Source: Sipunculus nudus (Eukaryota; Annelida; Sipuncula; Golfingiida; Sipunculidae). From it: 64,000 nucleotides of DNA. The notes under the pieces were generated by a model. It was not told the origin of the DNA. It did not search any database and worked only from the letters and a program-made list of their open reading frames with translations. The DNA lies in NCBI GenBank assembly GCA_026874595.1, contig CM049306.1:36904019-36968018 (forward strand). Direction: 5' to 3'. Both the position numbers and the translations under genes were made by a program. Positions 37,401-51,149 of the stretch are shown here, piece by piece; within the stretch, counting starts at the first letter, position 1, and each line of letters begins with the position of its first letter.

Positions 37401-39429
37401 CACTTCGAAAATAAAATAGATTTATCTATTATTTTGATTATAATATCAGGGCTCCTACTAGGTTCCTGAAAACATATAGGAATTTTATAGCAGGAATATG
37501 AAGGAGTTCATAGGAATTTGTAGTCAAAATATAAAACAAATATTTGAGTTTTCACTGCAGAGTTGTGGTTTGCACTATAAATTAAAATGACTTAAGGTCT
37601 GTTTAATTGGTTTAAGATAGCTGCACTTGTAAATGGCTGCATCATTTACACGAACGGCCCTGGAAAGGGCTGCAGGTTTTCAATAAAAATAATACGTTTA
37701 ATCAACAATAATTCGTCAGCCATAAAAATACACGAGAAACAGATTAGGGTCCAAATACTGAAAAAAATTGGGAATTTGAGGAAACTTTCTCGCGAATAGA
37801 AAAAATAATATAGGAGCCAGAGAGAGCCTGTTTTAATTTTAATTCAAACCTTTATATGAAACAAAGTTTCAGGGCACTAAGAAGAGGTCTGATTATTGAT
37901 TTACCAATTTTTTTTTGCCTGAAAGAACTATACACAACTAACATTAAACAGTGACTGTTTCACTGATTGACAATTGACATGAAAAGTGTTTTAAAATAAA
38001 ACAGTGCAGTTTGTGTTATGGTCTTGGCATTGATAATCACATCTATGTTACAATGGTTGTAAAGCGTGATAATAACTTTCTTATTATTTGCTTTTACAAA
38101 CACCTTTATATATGGATCAAATGAATTTCAATCACGTGTATCCGATTAATGTATGTAAGGACAGAATTAAAAACAATGCCCACCTTTGTGTGCTTATCTA
38201 AAGACTGCGCAGACTTATGTTCGTCCTTAAACAAGGAAAGTGAAAGAATGCCAACGTTTTTAATTCATGTTGTTAGCCTTTTGGAGGGGGAACCAATCCA
38301 AAAATAAAATAAAAAATCACTAAACAGAAAAAGCATCAAATCATGTGAGATACTGTGGGTTCGTTTGTCTTCCTACTGATTGTTGTGCGAAAAAAAAATG
38401 ATTATGTTGTTGTTGTGTGTTTTAAAAATTGTGTCTGTTGTTGCCTTCTCCTGAATAGTCGCACACGAATTGAGCTAGGTGAAAACTGACATGATCAACA
38501 GTACACAGAGGTAACGACGGATAAATAACCAAAGAATAACATAGAAATTGTTCAGTTGGCCATAGCTCTTATGTTTGGTATCAAAGGCGAGTAAATTTCA
38601 CATATATATGTCAGTATTCATATTGCACTATAAGATATACAGCAGTATAGTATTTCGTTTCACATTGTAAGCTACACGGCAATACGCATGATGACATGGT
38701 TATTAATGCAGGTATTCAGGTATTAGTATATTTGAGCGTCTTAGGGTAATGGCAAAGGTGCAAAGCTTGGCTGTGTTCCATAGCTTCACCAGGGAACCTA
38801 CTGTCCAATAGGAAACTGTTCAGTTGTTCTGAGCCAGTTCTTGAATAGGGCCGGTTACTTTTTTTACTTTAATTTATATTACTATAAACATTTGGATAAC
38901 ATTTCGAAAGTTCGGCTGTTTTATCAGATGTATGTTTGCACAACTAACATTTTCAGATATCCACAAAATATTTAAGATTGCAATAAGATTTCATCGAGAG
39001 TCTAATCATGGGGCGAAGGAATTTCAAACATATTATCATTTTTTTTAAATACATTTTATTACCATTGGATGGATCCTGTTCCTAGGAGGGAATTCAATTT
39101 GCATAATTTGCATGCCCCTTTACATCTTTCTATTTGCAGTCTGTGCATGTCCGTATACATATATCGTCACAGGTACAACGTCAGACAGTCGCGAATATGG
39201 TAAATGTTTCAGTTATAATGTAGAGATTGCTTCTTTCAGGAAACATGGTACCTGTAAAAATGTTACTTACTTTTATCAATAGAGAAACGTCAATGTACCG
39301 AAAATTCCAATTATCCGAAGGGGAGTATTAGACCACTGCCACATAAGATCGTTAATTTTGGCGATTGCCTTGTATTAGTATTTAAATGTTTGTCACTGAA
39401 TCATTGTACTAACTATATGACTTCGAATC

Positions 39430-39760
39430 CATAATAATTCAATGGCCCCGCTTTTGCGGGGCATCCTTTTGTAGGGGAGCAAAATTAGACTGATGTATTA
39501 TACAGTTTGCAAATCAGGAGGGCATTTCTGTGACCTTGACCTTGACTCTTTGACCACAAAATCTATGAGGTTCTTTATCTGATCGTTGAGCCATATGTGA
39601 AGGATGAACGGTTTTGAACAAACGGTTTGGTTAAAAATGCGTCCAAAAATTTTTTCAAGAGGTGGGTCCTGTGGCTTTAATCTTTGACCCTATGACTTAA
39701 AAATCAATAGGGTTCTTTATCTGTGGATATATGAGCCATAAGTGAAAAAACGGAGTAGTA
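39430..39760. repeat. Dispersed 'tgaccttgacc' element with GC hairpin
   Basis: Starts with a perfect 7-bp hairpin (GCCCCGC TTTT GCGGGGC, 39445-39462), then 'tgaccttgaccttgactctt' and 'atctatgaggttctttatct', the latter echoed at about 39703. This style of repeat is common in molluscs, to my knowledge. It supports the guess at the organism. Confidence 0.55.
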
Positions 39761-42536
39761 ACATTATCCCCTCCTGCAAATGAAAAAGAAAAATTAAAGA
39801 ATCTCTATAATTATACATTGTATTTATTACATGTTTATATTGGTATTTTCAATAATAACGACAGAAAAAGATCAAAACCTTCTCATCTTGACACCGATAT
39901 TGGTACTAAACAAAAAAATATTGACTAGATTTACAGAAAAATTTTACTAGGTTTTTCTGATCTGTTGATCGTCACAACCTGTTAAAAATTAGATCAAGAA
40001 AAAAAAAACTTCCTGCATGTGTTTCTAGCATCCAGTATGCCCTAGGCTGAATTGGAAAAGTTGTTCATCCACTTGGATTAACCAGAGGCAAACCTGGCAT
40101 CTGATAAACAACACGCTGTGTTGATTTCAGTAAGCCTTTTTGATATCCGCAAACCGCCAACGACGTACATATAACAGTGGATATGAATCAGACTCGAGGC
40201 TTCTGTTTTCGGTATTTCCTCAGAGATCAGGATTTGGGATATAAAGCCGAGTACATGTCGAGTCCAGCAGAAAAAATATTCAGGTTAGGCCTGACATTCA
40301 GATTAGAAAAAACACAATAAAGATTTACTGAATAGAGTGAATACAAAAACAAATGTCTGCATTTGAAGATAAATGTCATTGTAAAACCCTGTATAAAATT
40401 ACTAACAAATACACATAATGATCTGAAATTCGAATTTTAAGGTGCTTTAAATAGAGAGGTCGGACTCGAGTTCCAAAAAACTCTGATTCTAAGAAGCGGT
40501 TTTGGACTCGGACTTGGAATCGGGTAGGTTGGGCTTGGAAATTACACTCGTACACAGATCTTGTGGCCTTGATAACAGCATAGTCGTAGTATCAAAGGTA
40601 GAAGATGGAGGAGGCCGCGGCCAAAGCAAAGGTAATTAATGTCTTTATCTGTAGTAAAGTTTGAATATGACCGTGACACTTATTGTCGGAAATTTAATTT
40701 TAAATTTCCGAAAGTTTCTGAATAGAACTGTTTCAAGAAAGAAGCGATGAAATACATTAAAGATAGGAAAATATTGGAACTTCGTAAATTGTTCCAATTA
40801 AGCGAAAACATTCAATTAACCAGATTTCATTAAAGTGGAACCGGCTGAACCGTGTTAGTTCTGTGACCATTGTATGTCCAGAGCGAAGATACCTAGAACA
40901 TTTGGTCTTATATTATGAAGTGGTTATAGTACGGTCTTTGCAAGATGTATACTAAGGTGTTTAGTATTCATAAATAACAAGACTGTATTGAGTAATGAGC
41001 TGATGGAAAGATGAGATAAACATATCAATTCACCATTGCATCTTTGCCATACGCGGATAATTAAACTGAGGGAACTTTCGAGATGCTTGTATCATCAAAA
41101 ACAACACCTTCAGAGCATCATGAAGTACTTTTATCACTAGTTATCCTGCAGAAATCCCACATTAAAAACACCTACTTTTTCCAATTTTTGCCTCCGCAAG
41201 GAGGGTATGCTTTCCCCATTGCTGCGAGTGTGTATGTACGGGGGTACGTTTGTACTTTTTTGATTCAGGAACTTCATTAAGTAATATTCACAAATGTACA
41301 TTTATGGACGGATGTACTTAGGGATAAAGGACGAATAAACGAATGCAAACACGGTTTCAAACCCCACCACCAAACCCCCTCACACCCACATGGCGGAGGC
41401 TTACATTCTTTAGAATTCGTATTTCTTGTATTAATTTGTACCTTCGTAAGGAAATGATAGGAAAAGGCGATATCTCAGTGATGCAGAAGTCAAATCAGAT
41501 TAAAGAGCTGGGGAAAATCTAGTGAAATTAAGGGGGAGGGATAACATGCATGCATTAACATTCCTTGGGTCGTAGCTATCCATTTATACCAAATTTGTTA
41601 TCCTGACCTGAGACCAACAGAAGCTGTGAGGTAACAGTTGAACAAATGTATGCAATATATTCTAAAAATGTTTGATTTCTTTACTCGTGACAGTTACTTA
41701 AAAAAAATGACCACATAAGACTCAGTACAGGTTTGCATTTTATCATAAAGTATCTAGCTACGGCCTTTAAACAATTAGGAGTCCTGTCCTCACATACGGT
41801 CCCTGGTTAATTTCTGTGTACAAAAATAAATTGTTTTTCGTAAGATTTGGGTGTATGGGGTATTTTTGTAGCTGTATATGTTACAATTAACCGTTTTTTG
41901 TCTCATATGAGTATTCATTTTAAAGTGCACGATCAAACCTTTTAAACAAGCTCATATTCGTATTGATTACCTTCAGGCTGACAGAGTTATAAGCTGAAAG
42001 GTGTTCTTAAATCGATTCCCTAATATTCTGAAAAGTTTATAACAGGCTCACTTTGACCGAGGGTATAAAACCCTTTGCAAGAGCAGATCCCAAGCAGAAC
42101 TCATTAAATAAACATCCATATACCTATAATTTGTGAAAATAGCCTTGGAATGTGTAGTACATTTAGCGACAATTAACTCCGTTTTTAAAGCACTTTTGCC
42201 AACTGATGAACTTCCCAAAGACTCTTACACTGGGTGGTGCAGGGAAATGTAGCTGTCATTTTCGGATCGGGATTACCCAGGGCCATATCGGTGATATTGC
42301 ATTGTGGAAATGTATATTCCCTGGCTGATCCCGTTTTCTTAATATTGAACGGTCGTTTGAAATTAATATTATTCTAAAACAGTTAATGCAGTTTTCACCT
42401 ATAGTATAATGTTCTCCATAAAGGTACATTTGTTCGTGAAATGTTCTTGAAAATGAAAAAAAAAAAAGAAATCCGTTTTTAAACAATAATCGATTATTTA
42501 GTAGGTTCATATAAATTCCATTACAACATGGAACAA

Positions 42537-42538
42537 TA

Positions 42539-42595
<57 letters not shown>

Positions 42596-42600
42596 TTATA
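42537..42600. repeat. (TA)n microsatellite
   Basis: A TA tract, slightly interrupted, in unit B. The corresponding place in unit A (near 22530) has no such expansion. Confidence 0.95.
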
Positions 42601-43633
42601 CCGTGTTTCATTCTTGCTAAAATTTAAATAAAAAAAATGTTACATTACATTCATATACTTTTCTTTAAAAAATATACAGAAATATCTAGTAAAACAAAAT
42701 AATGATAGTTATATTACGGCATATCTTCCAAAAATATTTTTTAAAGTAGTTCACATGTCCGTAAATAAAGAAAACCTAGATGTTTTAAATTACTCTTAGC
42801 GATCACTTGGATCTCCCTTGACGCTCCCAACTGAGCGATAACGTGGAATCATTCAAGGAGTGTATAACCAAAGATGTCAGGTCAAGGTCAAAAGTAAATA
42901 TGTCATCTAAGACTAATATTATGCACAAAGGTCAGTTTTTGAAAATCAGCCATATGTGAGATCTAGTACAAACGTAGCAGAAGAAAGAAAAACAAAAAAT
43001 TTAACCGAAAAAGGAGAAAAAAAATATTTAATGGTTTTGTATTCTTGGGAACCTAAAAAAGTCTATACACAAAAAAATTTAACCAAAATATTGGTATAGT
43101 AATAAACTTAACAACCCTTGTAAGCCTAGTATCTTTATAGGACTTAGCTTTTTTATGAATTCACGTCTTTCACGACTTAACAACTTTCAGAGGCCATGTA
43201 CAGGGGGATTACACTACTTTAAAAAATGAAAAAAAAAAATTGTTTTTCCAACATATTTCCACCAGTTACATATTTTGAGGGGATTAACACATGAAGTTAG
43301 TACTAACACCCACCCCTAATAACAGCCAGATAATTTGCTGGACTGGCCTGAAAACGGGATGCAAAATCGTCGCAATTTAATCATGTATAAAAAAACTTCA
43401 TCATAAAACACGGTCTTTGAAAAAAAGAAACAAAAACATAAGCTTCCTAGCCATCGTGATTACAGCCAGGTCTTTATCACGCGGGCGTAGTCTACGGCTC
43501 ACACTGGCACGAAACTTAACTTTTTACGTGAACGTTCAGCACTAATATTTTAAAATTTGCGTTATCTCAGCTCTACAAAAATAAGATCTTTAGCGCTTTT
43601 GCAGTCTAATGTAAAAGATTTTATGAACTTACA

Positions 43634-43806
43634 GGGGCGGATCCAGGATTTAGGAAAAGGGGGTGGGGTGGGGTCCAACCAAGGAGGACTAATGAAAAAC
43701 CTAAAAGAAGTCCCAAGATCTGGAAAAGGGGGGTCCAGGCCGCAAAATTTTGTCTGAAGCCCTTAAAAAAGTTGTTTCTGATTCAAAAAAGGATCCGCTT
43801 CTGACT
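43634..43806 (+). mobile_element. MITE-like insertion private to unit B
   Basis: About 170 bases starting 'ggggcggatccagga' and ending 'aaggatccgcttctga', so the ends are inverted (GCGGATCC / GGATCCGC). The same place in unit A (23345-23362) reads straight through. The flanking 'aact' and 'gact' could be a decayed target duplication. A 66-codon open frame at 43557-43757 runs over it and is not a gene. Confidence 0.75.
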
Positions 43807-43924
43807 GAACACCAATTATGCCTTCATACTCTTTTATTTGCGACGGTTGTAGGTCTGTTACTATATCTATAGTGCCAAGATATTTCCGTGCAGCACAAAA
43901 TCATTCGAATGATACAGAAGCTGA

Positions 43925-44042
43925 TCCCCGGAGTGACCTAGACCCCCACCCCCCTTCCGGACCCTTGGAACTCTTTCTTAGGTTTTCTTTAGTCCTCCTG
44001 GGTTGGAGCTCCCTTTTCAAAATCCGAGATCCGCCCCTTATG
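43925..44042 (-). repeat. MITE-like element fragment (copy shared with unit A)
   Basis: Counterpart of 23487-23595: 'gacctagacccccaccccc', 'tttagtcctcctgggttgga', 'aatccgagatccgcccct'. It lies in inverted orientation to the younger copy at 43634-43806, about 120 bases away. Confidence 0.7.
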
Positions 44043-44464
44043 GAGCAACTTTTGGTAACTGCCAAGGAGGGCGGAGCATAAATATACTTCATGGAAAACT
44101 GCCAATGGTACACGCCAATTGGCCCTGGCATCGCAGAATCGTACAGAAAAAATGTGCCGCTGACGTACAACTGTCATCCCTTACTTGTTGTTTACAATCA
44201 TTATTAAGTCCTCTGTATAAAGTGCACTCTGAGACTTGGTAAGGATTGCTGGAGTCTCGCGAACCGAAAGTTTATGTAAAGAGGGATGCATCCATGAACT
44301 GATACACTGACGTCAGCATTTGATTTAAACTAAGGATATTTATTCCACGTCATATGATCAGTCTCATGACTGCTTCGGTCCGCTTTGGTAGCTGAAGGCA
44401 AAACGTTACTGAGAGTAAATACCAGGAACTGACGGAAGGCGATCTCCTGATATAAGAAGAATAT

Positions 44465-45400
44465 ACTGTTAAGTAGTAGGTAAGTTAGTTTGTTGCTTGC
44501 CGGAAATCATCGATATCGGCAAGGATGTTGGTCAGTTGCGTATGTCTGTTTGTCTGTTTGTGTGTATGTTTGTTAGTTTGTTAGTCATCTCCTGGCCACA
44601 CATTTGGAGCAATTGGCCTTACTTACAGGGCTGACTGAAATTCCATATCTGTTGTTTTTGGTCAACATTAGATAAAGGTCAAGGTTTAAGTCTTAAAAAA
44701 TGTCGTAATTTTATTTTCGTCATTACTTATTCAATCTTGGTCCCATCTTCACAAACTTAGGCTCATTTCTCAAGTCGTCTATTCTAAATTTTGTGTCACT
44801 TTGTCAGTATATCTGTCTTACTGTCATTTGTTGTATAATCCGCTTGCTTGCAGGTTCTTGCGTGTTAAAAAATCCTTTTATAACTGATACATCTTATGTC
44901 ATACACTAATATGTTGAAGGTGATTTTTTATTTTCATGATATGGCCGCAAAGGGGTGCTGCCCTCAAAACACTGCAACATGTAATTTTTGGGCCATATCT
45001 CCGAAGCTATAAACCTTAATTACATTAAAAATAACTTATTCTTATTCTTGCTGTTGGTCTTCTTCATAACTTGGAACTCTAGTCTCAACTAGTCTCAACT
45101 GTGTGTCACTTTGTCAGTATGTCTTTCACTTTAAAACATTTCAAAATGTTATTTTCCTTTGTCAATTCTGGTCCTATCTTCACCATCTTTGGTTCATTTA
45201 TTTTACCTTTGTCTGCTGCATAACTAAGTCTTGTTAACTGGTCTCAGCTAAGTGTCACTTTTTCAATATGTCTGTCTGTGTGTCAATTGTCCTCAATTTT
45301 GCCTTCTTGCTGGTCCTCGCCTGTGTTATGTAGTATTTTACAGGCCACAATTTATCAGGAATTACTCTATAACTTTCACCTATCGAAAATCGAAACGATT
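44465..45400. repeat. Degenerate tandem repeats, unit B
   Basis: Counterpart of 24250-25560. 'tgtgtcactttgtcagtat' occurs at about 44793 and 45104, and a variant at about 45249. It is about 0.4 kb shorter than in unit A, as expected after loss of part of a tandem array. Confidence 0.75.
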
Positions 45401-46799
45401 TCTTTAAGCTATATGTCTAATCGATTTGATTATGTGACAGATACATTCATTAATGCTTAAAAATGATGTGACCATAATTACTGCAATATTTTTTGTTCAA
45501 TATATGTCTGTTCATAAGCGTTTTTATTTGAGATACTGTCAAATGTCGAATATACAGACAAAGACCCAATATAAACCTATAGACCAGTTTATTCCGAACA
45601 GATTTGAACGTTCTCTCGTCCCTTTAATAATGTTGCCTACTGCGATCTTAATTGGTTATATATTGACAATGCTGCTTTTTTTTCCATCTGTTATGATCAT
45701 GGTTAATCTGTTTTAGATATGTTTTGCTGGAAGATTGATATGACAGGACACATACGTAGACATACTTTCTCTACGGACAGGAGAGAACAAATTATTTTAA
45801 AGATTGGAATTTACTTTTTTTATATCGACAGGATTAAAAAATCATGAGAGGTGTTGTGTTTTTCTTTTTTGTTTATTGGCTGTTTTCTGCGCATGCACAG
45901 TTTGAAGTGAAGGACGCAGGATACCACCGAGCAGGACACCACAGAGATGGGCTCTTCAGAAGACCTCGTATAACTCAAATTTTATGTGAGTTATTATTAA
46001 GATAATTCAATGCGACAGAGTTGCTATTTACTTTATGTTGAAACTGACATTAATTGTTCTTGAACTGTTAATTAATAGACGAAAACATATCATTCTATTG
46101 GGCCTGCGCACCTAAAGAATATTTAACCCCCTCCCCCACTAGAACAACTGAACAAATGTCCTGTTGTTTGATTATCTTACAAAACATAATTCTGATGTAA
46201 CGGATCGGATCATTTTATAGGATCTTTGCAAAGTTTGGATCTTTGCATAATAAAAATGTATCTGTAATATCTAGTAAAAAGTAAAAAGCCATCTAGTCAT
46301 TGGATGCGTAAATATTTCATGATAATTTCAAATTCGGTGCCAATTCATGCTAGGAGCTGGCAGCATTGGAAGTGAATAAAAGTGTAAATTCTTTATTCCG
46401 TAAAATTCTCACTGCTGCTTTCCCATGATATCATAATCAGTCCGTTTGATATGATTCAGGTGTCAATGCAGAATTAATGAGGAATCAGACGATCGAATGA
46501 GGCCCTGCCTTTTTCAATCCTCGTGTCTTAACATGAGTTCCCTGTGCCTGGAGAAATGTCAGAACAAAACAAGCAAACATGATGACGATAAACGCACGAG
46601 GAAGATCTGCTGTAAGGAGAATAATAACAGCACAGTTCTCGAGGTGAGAGTTTATGCATCATATTTTTCCAAATTTCATATCATCTTCATAATTTAATTT
46701 ATCATAAAAGTCTTATTGTTTTGTTACAATGTGTCGGAATCACAGTGAATAGTAACAAACAGAACTTCAATTTTACTTCAGGATCTATCTGTACATTGT

Positions 46800-47075
46800 T
46801 TACAATGCTATAACATTTTTTACATCACCCAGGTAATGTTAACATGAAATTTCGTTATCGTAATCAGGTTACGTTAGCATTCTTTTCCATTATCTCGGTC
46901 AGTGTGCTATAGAGTCACAAAAACATGCTTTATCATTACCAGGTTACGGTGGTATTCTTTTCAATTTCTTCGGTCAGAATGCTATAGTGGTCACGAAAAC
47001 ATGCTTTTTTTTCATTACCATGTTAAAAGTGTCATTCACTCTCATTACCCGGGTTAAAGCTGTAGTAGTATATGG
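46800..47075 (+). repeat. Splice-motif minisatellite, 5' part of intron 2, copy B
   Basis: Units such as 'cattaccaggttacggtgg' (about 46936) and 'ttctttccattatctcgg' variants. Fewer units than in copy A (about 275 bases against 520). Confidence 0.8.
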
Positions 47076-47319
47076 ATACCAGGAAAAAAAGTAACACAGA
47101 TTTACGTTACACCTGGAAAAGAATCATTTGCATAGTGTTGTTATAACAGTTAGTGTAAGGGGTTATAGGAATAAGTTAAACTTTATTAACATTTATTTTT
47201 TTCATATTACTATTTTAACAACACCTGAAAACATTTTATAAAAACAAAATCAGTCCTCAAACGATTATTTTTTTTCTATAAAGTTTAATTTTATGTTCAT
47301 ATTCTACTGAACTGCCAGA

Positions 47320-47516
47320 TCATCAACCCGGAGCCCGCCCCGCAGATTCACTTTCTTAACTGTAGCCCGCTCTGCCAAGCACAAAATCCAAGGCGGGGGC
47401 CCATAGGGGCGCGCAGGCTTTGGTTCAAAACCCGGCCGGCATAGGGCCTATTACATTAAACCACTGCTGAGATATGATTGGTTTTCATCCTAAGCAAATC
47501 AACTGATGGACGCTAC

Positions 47517-47547
<31 letters not shown>

Positions 47548-48070
47548 AAAAACGATAGCAGATGGTGAAACTAGTCTTCAGTACGAAATTGAGCTGTTCC
47601 AGATCTAAGGATATGTAAAATTTTAGCCCAGTAGATAAAACTATTCATGAGAAATGAGCTTATATGAATACAAAATGACGCAAAAATGGACACCAAGAAA
47701 GAAGGTGCAGGTGGCGCCACCACTCTTTTTTTAGGCACCAGCCCACATATGAATAGATAATTTTGCCGGTTTATAGACAGACCTGTCCAAGGTCTAAGAA
47801 GAGTTTTCTGGAAGCGAACTCGGCTTAAAACAGAGAACCCACGAAGCTCTGTTTCTACGCATACAATTAGTCTGTCTTCCTTTTCCAAAATATCACCTTT
47901 ATCAAAAGGTTCATGTGGCACACAAGCAGATCACAAAAATTCGTTCCCATGTACGTGATGCAGGAACATAGCTGTTGCCAGCATCACGATCGGGAGGTTT
48001 TGCTCCCTAATGCTCAGCGTCAAACATGACAGCTGCCATCTTAAGGGTAATCACGGGTTAATAATTACCA
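47320..48070 (+). repeat. Intron block kept in both units, copy B
   Basis: Aligns with 28430-29140. It has an extra 48 bases at 47401-47448, between two 'gggcc' sequences, that contain a B-box-like GGTTCAAAACC (47422-47432), perhaps the remains of a tRNA-derived SINE. An A-rich tract at 47519-47550 is private to B. Confidence 0.55.
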
Positions 48071-48396
48071 CCAGCTGAAGTACTCTTCACACGCAAAGCA
48101 TGCAATGATATATATGGCATGACATGTGTCTGAGCCACACAGTCCATATGTAACAAAACAGCTGACGCATAATTGAATGCGCAATTACATTGTAACGTCT
48201 AGTTTATATATATATATATATAAAATAATGTATAATTCCACTGAATGAAGCTTAATATTGATAATATTGTTGAGAATAAACGTTGAAAGAGACCTGTTTA
48301 ACAATATATTTATTGGCATGACAGATTTTCAGTTTGCCAAAAGTGTCAAAATAGAAAAGCAACCAGACAGCGCAGTCCTCCAATAAGGCAGGTGAT

Positions 48397-48621
48397 TATT
48401 AAATTATATATCATTGTCAACATTGCAGCATTTTTCCTTTAGAAAATTCATTGATCCAAATTGGGATCCATATCACCCCGAAAATTTAATCAATTGTTCT
48501 TTGTCATCAAAATCCGTTAGTAACTAAACAGACAGACAAACAAACAGACAGAAAAGAATAAAATAGAAAACAAATTAAAGCCGGGAAAAAACAAAACAAC
48601 CTTGTGGGAGGTAATTAATGG
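48397..48621. mobile_element. Short insertion private to unit B
   Basis: Unit A reads 'ggcagctgatcaccccgtatg' where B has 'ggcaggtgat', then about 225 extra bases, then 'aatatgttcatccac'. The insert includes 'acagacagacaaacaaacag' and ends 'gtaattaatgg', which resembles a widespread invertebrate repeat tail. It sits within intron 2 of copy B. Confidence 0.55.
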
Positions 48622-48889
48622 AATATGTTCATCCACTTACCAGAATTATTTTTTGAGGATAAAGTGAAGAAATGTAGTTTGATTTCAATATTTTATTGTA
48701 AACATGTTGAGAATCTCAGCCAGACTTGTTTAATAAAATATATTGAGCTGTATTAAATTAAAATAAATTATTGTCTGTAAATAAAGTGTAGTAATATAAT
48801 TTCATTGATATCAGTTCTCATATTAAAAAAATAGATAGGTTTAAATAGAGTTAAGTATATGTTTACAGTTTTACAGGAGCCGAATAATG

Positions 48890-50244
48890 TGTATAATATT
48901 ACAAGGAATACAAATTATGTCTTACTTGTCGAGGATTGTGTTTCCCCTAATTTATTTGAATTTGATTTATTCCTATTAGTAGTTTCAGACAATATTTTAT
49001 GTTTGACTGCTTTAACTGCTTTGACTGTGTACTGGAATCCATTTGCTATTTAATATCTTGCCCACTCTTACCTCCTTTCACTATTATATGGCTTATGTCA
49101 CTGAATGTACACTTTCCATCACTTGGGTCAAAGGATATAAAAAATGCCTAAATATTCTATAAATATTCTTTATATATATAACATTAGGAAACAGAGTTGA
49201 ACCATTATTTTCCAATGGAAAATAATCAAAAAATGAGAAAATGTATATAAGTGTGAATAACCGACACCAAACAGATGTTGATGTTATGAGCATGTAAAGC
49301 TAAACCCGACTAAAACTAACAAGTTAACTAACAAAAAGCGATAAAACAATAGGAAATTTAGAAGTTTCCAGCGATCTGAACCAGAAACTTTAAATGTTAC
49401 CATACATTAATACATCAATCAGGTTATATTATTTAAAGATTTGTCAAAATAGTGCAATGCAATATACTTTCAATATGAAATCACATGTTTTAGTAAAGGT
49501 TTCCTGAAGACAAATAGGTGAATAATAACTAGAATATAAATAAACATGTAATACCATAACATTAATGCGAATTAAGGAGCAACCATAGTCCATAGTCCCA
49601 TTTTATGGAGTGCATAGAATAAAGGTGGTCGATGGCACCTGAAACTAACATGTCATAGCTTGTAAATGGTAGTGCCACAGCTGGTTTTGATCAGATAAAT
49701 GGTTATGTGCTGACATAGTGATGTTAATTTCATTCGCATGTCCTATAGTTTTTGCCTGGAATTTATTTGGGTCAGGCTACGATTCCTTAAATTTGTATGG
49801 GCGCTTTGGTTTGGTCGTGAATAAAGTCACTAAGCCATAAAAGGCGATTGCAACGAAAAGCGCCTACCTCTGACAACACCTGTATTTTAGTCAAAAGAAC
49901 AAACGAAAATAAATATTATCAAACCGAATTGATTCCCGCGTTAAGTGGAGAACCTAGAGGATTCGGGGGGGGGGGGGGTCCAGCTGAACACATGTATTTT
50001 ATCAAAGAAAAGAGATAACAAGCTTTTTTTCTTAATGACCCAATCCTTGCCAACAAACATCGTCCTTTTGACTAAAATAATACCCTGTCAGAAAATTAAA
50101 AAAAAAAATAAACAAATCATGTACTTACAAACAATAAACGTAATACATTACAAGGAAAAGCATCAAGGAAAGACACCAAAATCACGCTAGATAATCACAC
50201 TACTACAGATCACACAAATAAAAATCATCAGGTTCAAGGGCGTG

Positions 50245-50314
<70 letters not shown>

Positions 50315-51020
50315 ATGCAAATAAAGAGCTAATTCAAGCTTTTTTTATGTAAATATCAAGAAATTGTATTATGTGGCCCTATTTCCCTTTATGAACCTCT
50401 TTCAACTTTTCATCATGGTTATCCTTTGTTCTATATTTTAAATGTTATATAATACAAACAGTTTAATATTTTTGGTTCCTGATTCTGGCACCTCCATACA
50501 TATAGTTATGTTTAACTAAAAAACACCATATTTAACTTCTGTGATTGAATTAATTATATTTTCTTCTTTAACCGAGTCCCTTTCCTTCCTTTAATTCTTA
50601 TTCTCCATCTAAAATTTCACTCCCACTTTTCCGTACGCCATGACTTTCTTTTGCAATTCCAGAACAAATGACCCCTTTTTTCCAGGCTCTATCTGACAAA
50701 GAGATTTGAGACAACCGTCTGTTTTTATTTAACTAGGAAAGGATTTAGAATCAATTTTCCATGTAGACCTCTGGCCTTAAAGTAATTCAGCTTGCTATTG
50801 GTTGTTATTGTATATATGTTTTCAAAAGACTGCATGTATATTCATTTGTCACACCTGGTTTTCCTTTCAATTTATTTCATATATTCCCTGGTTGGCAGAT
50901 AAATCATTTCAGAACCTTTTAGTAAACCTGCATTGATTTTTTTATTTAATATTTGAAGAAAGTTACTTTTTTTTACTATTTTTTATTTTTAATCTTTTGA
51001 ATTTAGTCTTTGGTGCTTTT
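48890..51020. other. Unit-B-specific intron stretch
   Basis: A and B match up to 29790/48890 and again from about 30735/51020. In B the 2.1 kb in between has no recognised gene. It includes a (TA)n tract and a G homopolymer at 49964-49977 next to 'ggtccagctgaac', possibly a remnant of the GGATCC-ended element. Confidence 0.6.
50248..50316. repeat. (TA)n microsatellite
   Basis: A TA tract of about 69 bases with one interruption, in intron 2 of copy B. Confidence 0.95.
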
Positions 51021-51149
51021 CATAACAACTAAGACTTTCATGTCCTCTTAGCTTCCCTACCTAAGTGGTAGTGCCATTACATGTGTTTAATATACTAAGT
51101 ACAAATAAGAAGTACATGATTAGATTAAGTAATCGTTATCTTTATAACA

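Larger units (their letters stand above)
36781..40282. other. Inter-unit region between A and B
   Basis: No gene recognised. It includes a 'ccggattctccggttacctc' repeat with a strong hairpin, and a 'tgaccttgacc' repeat. The rest, about 37.5-39.4 kb, is AT-rich DNA with only short open frames. Confidence 0.5.

Noticed and set aside
37197-37469. 90-codon frame in GC-rich DNA
   Set aside because: It overlaps a repeat and a hairpin and has an equally open neighbour frame.
39445-39462. GC hairpin followed by a T-rich tract, like a bacterial terminator
   Set aside because: The window is eukaryotic and the hairpin belongs to a dispersed repeat.
43557-44242. Several open frames on both strands
   Set aside because: They run across the two GGATCC-type elements and reflect their G- and C-rich stretches.
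47571-47921. 116-codon minus-strand frame in unit B
   Set aside because: The aligned sequence in unit A (about 28700-29010) has several stops in that frame, so it is not conserved.
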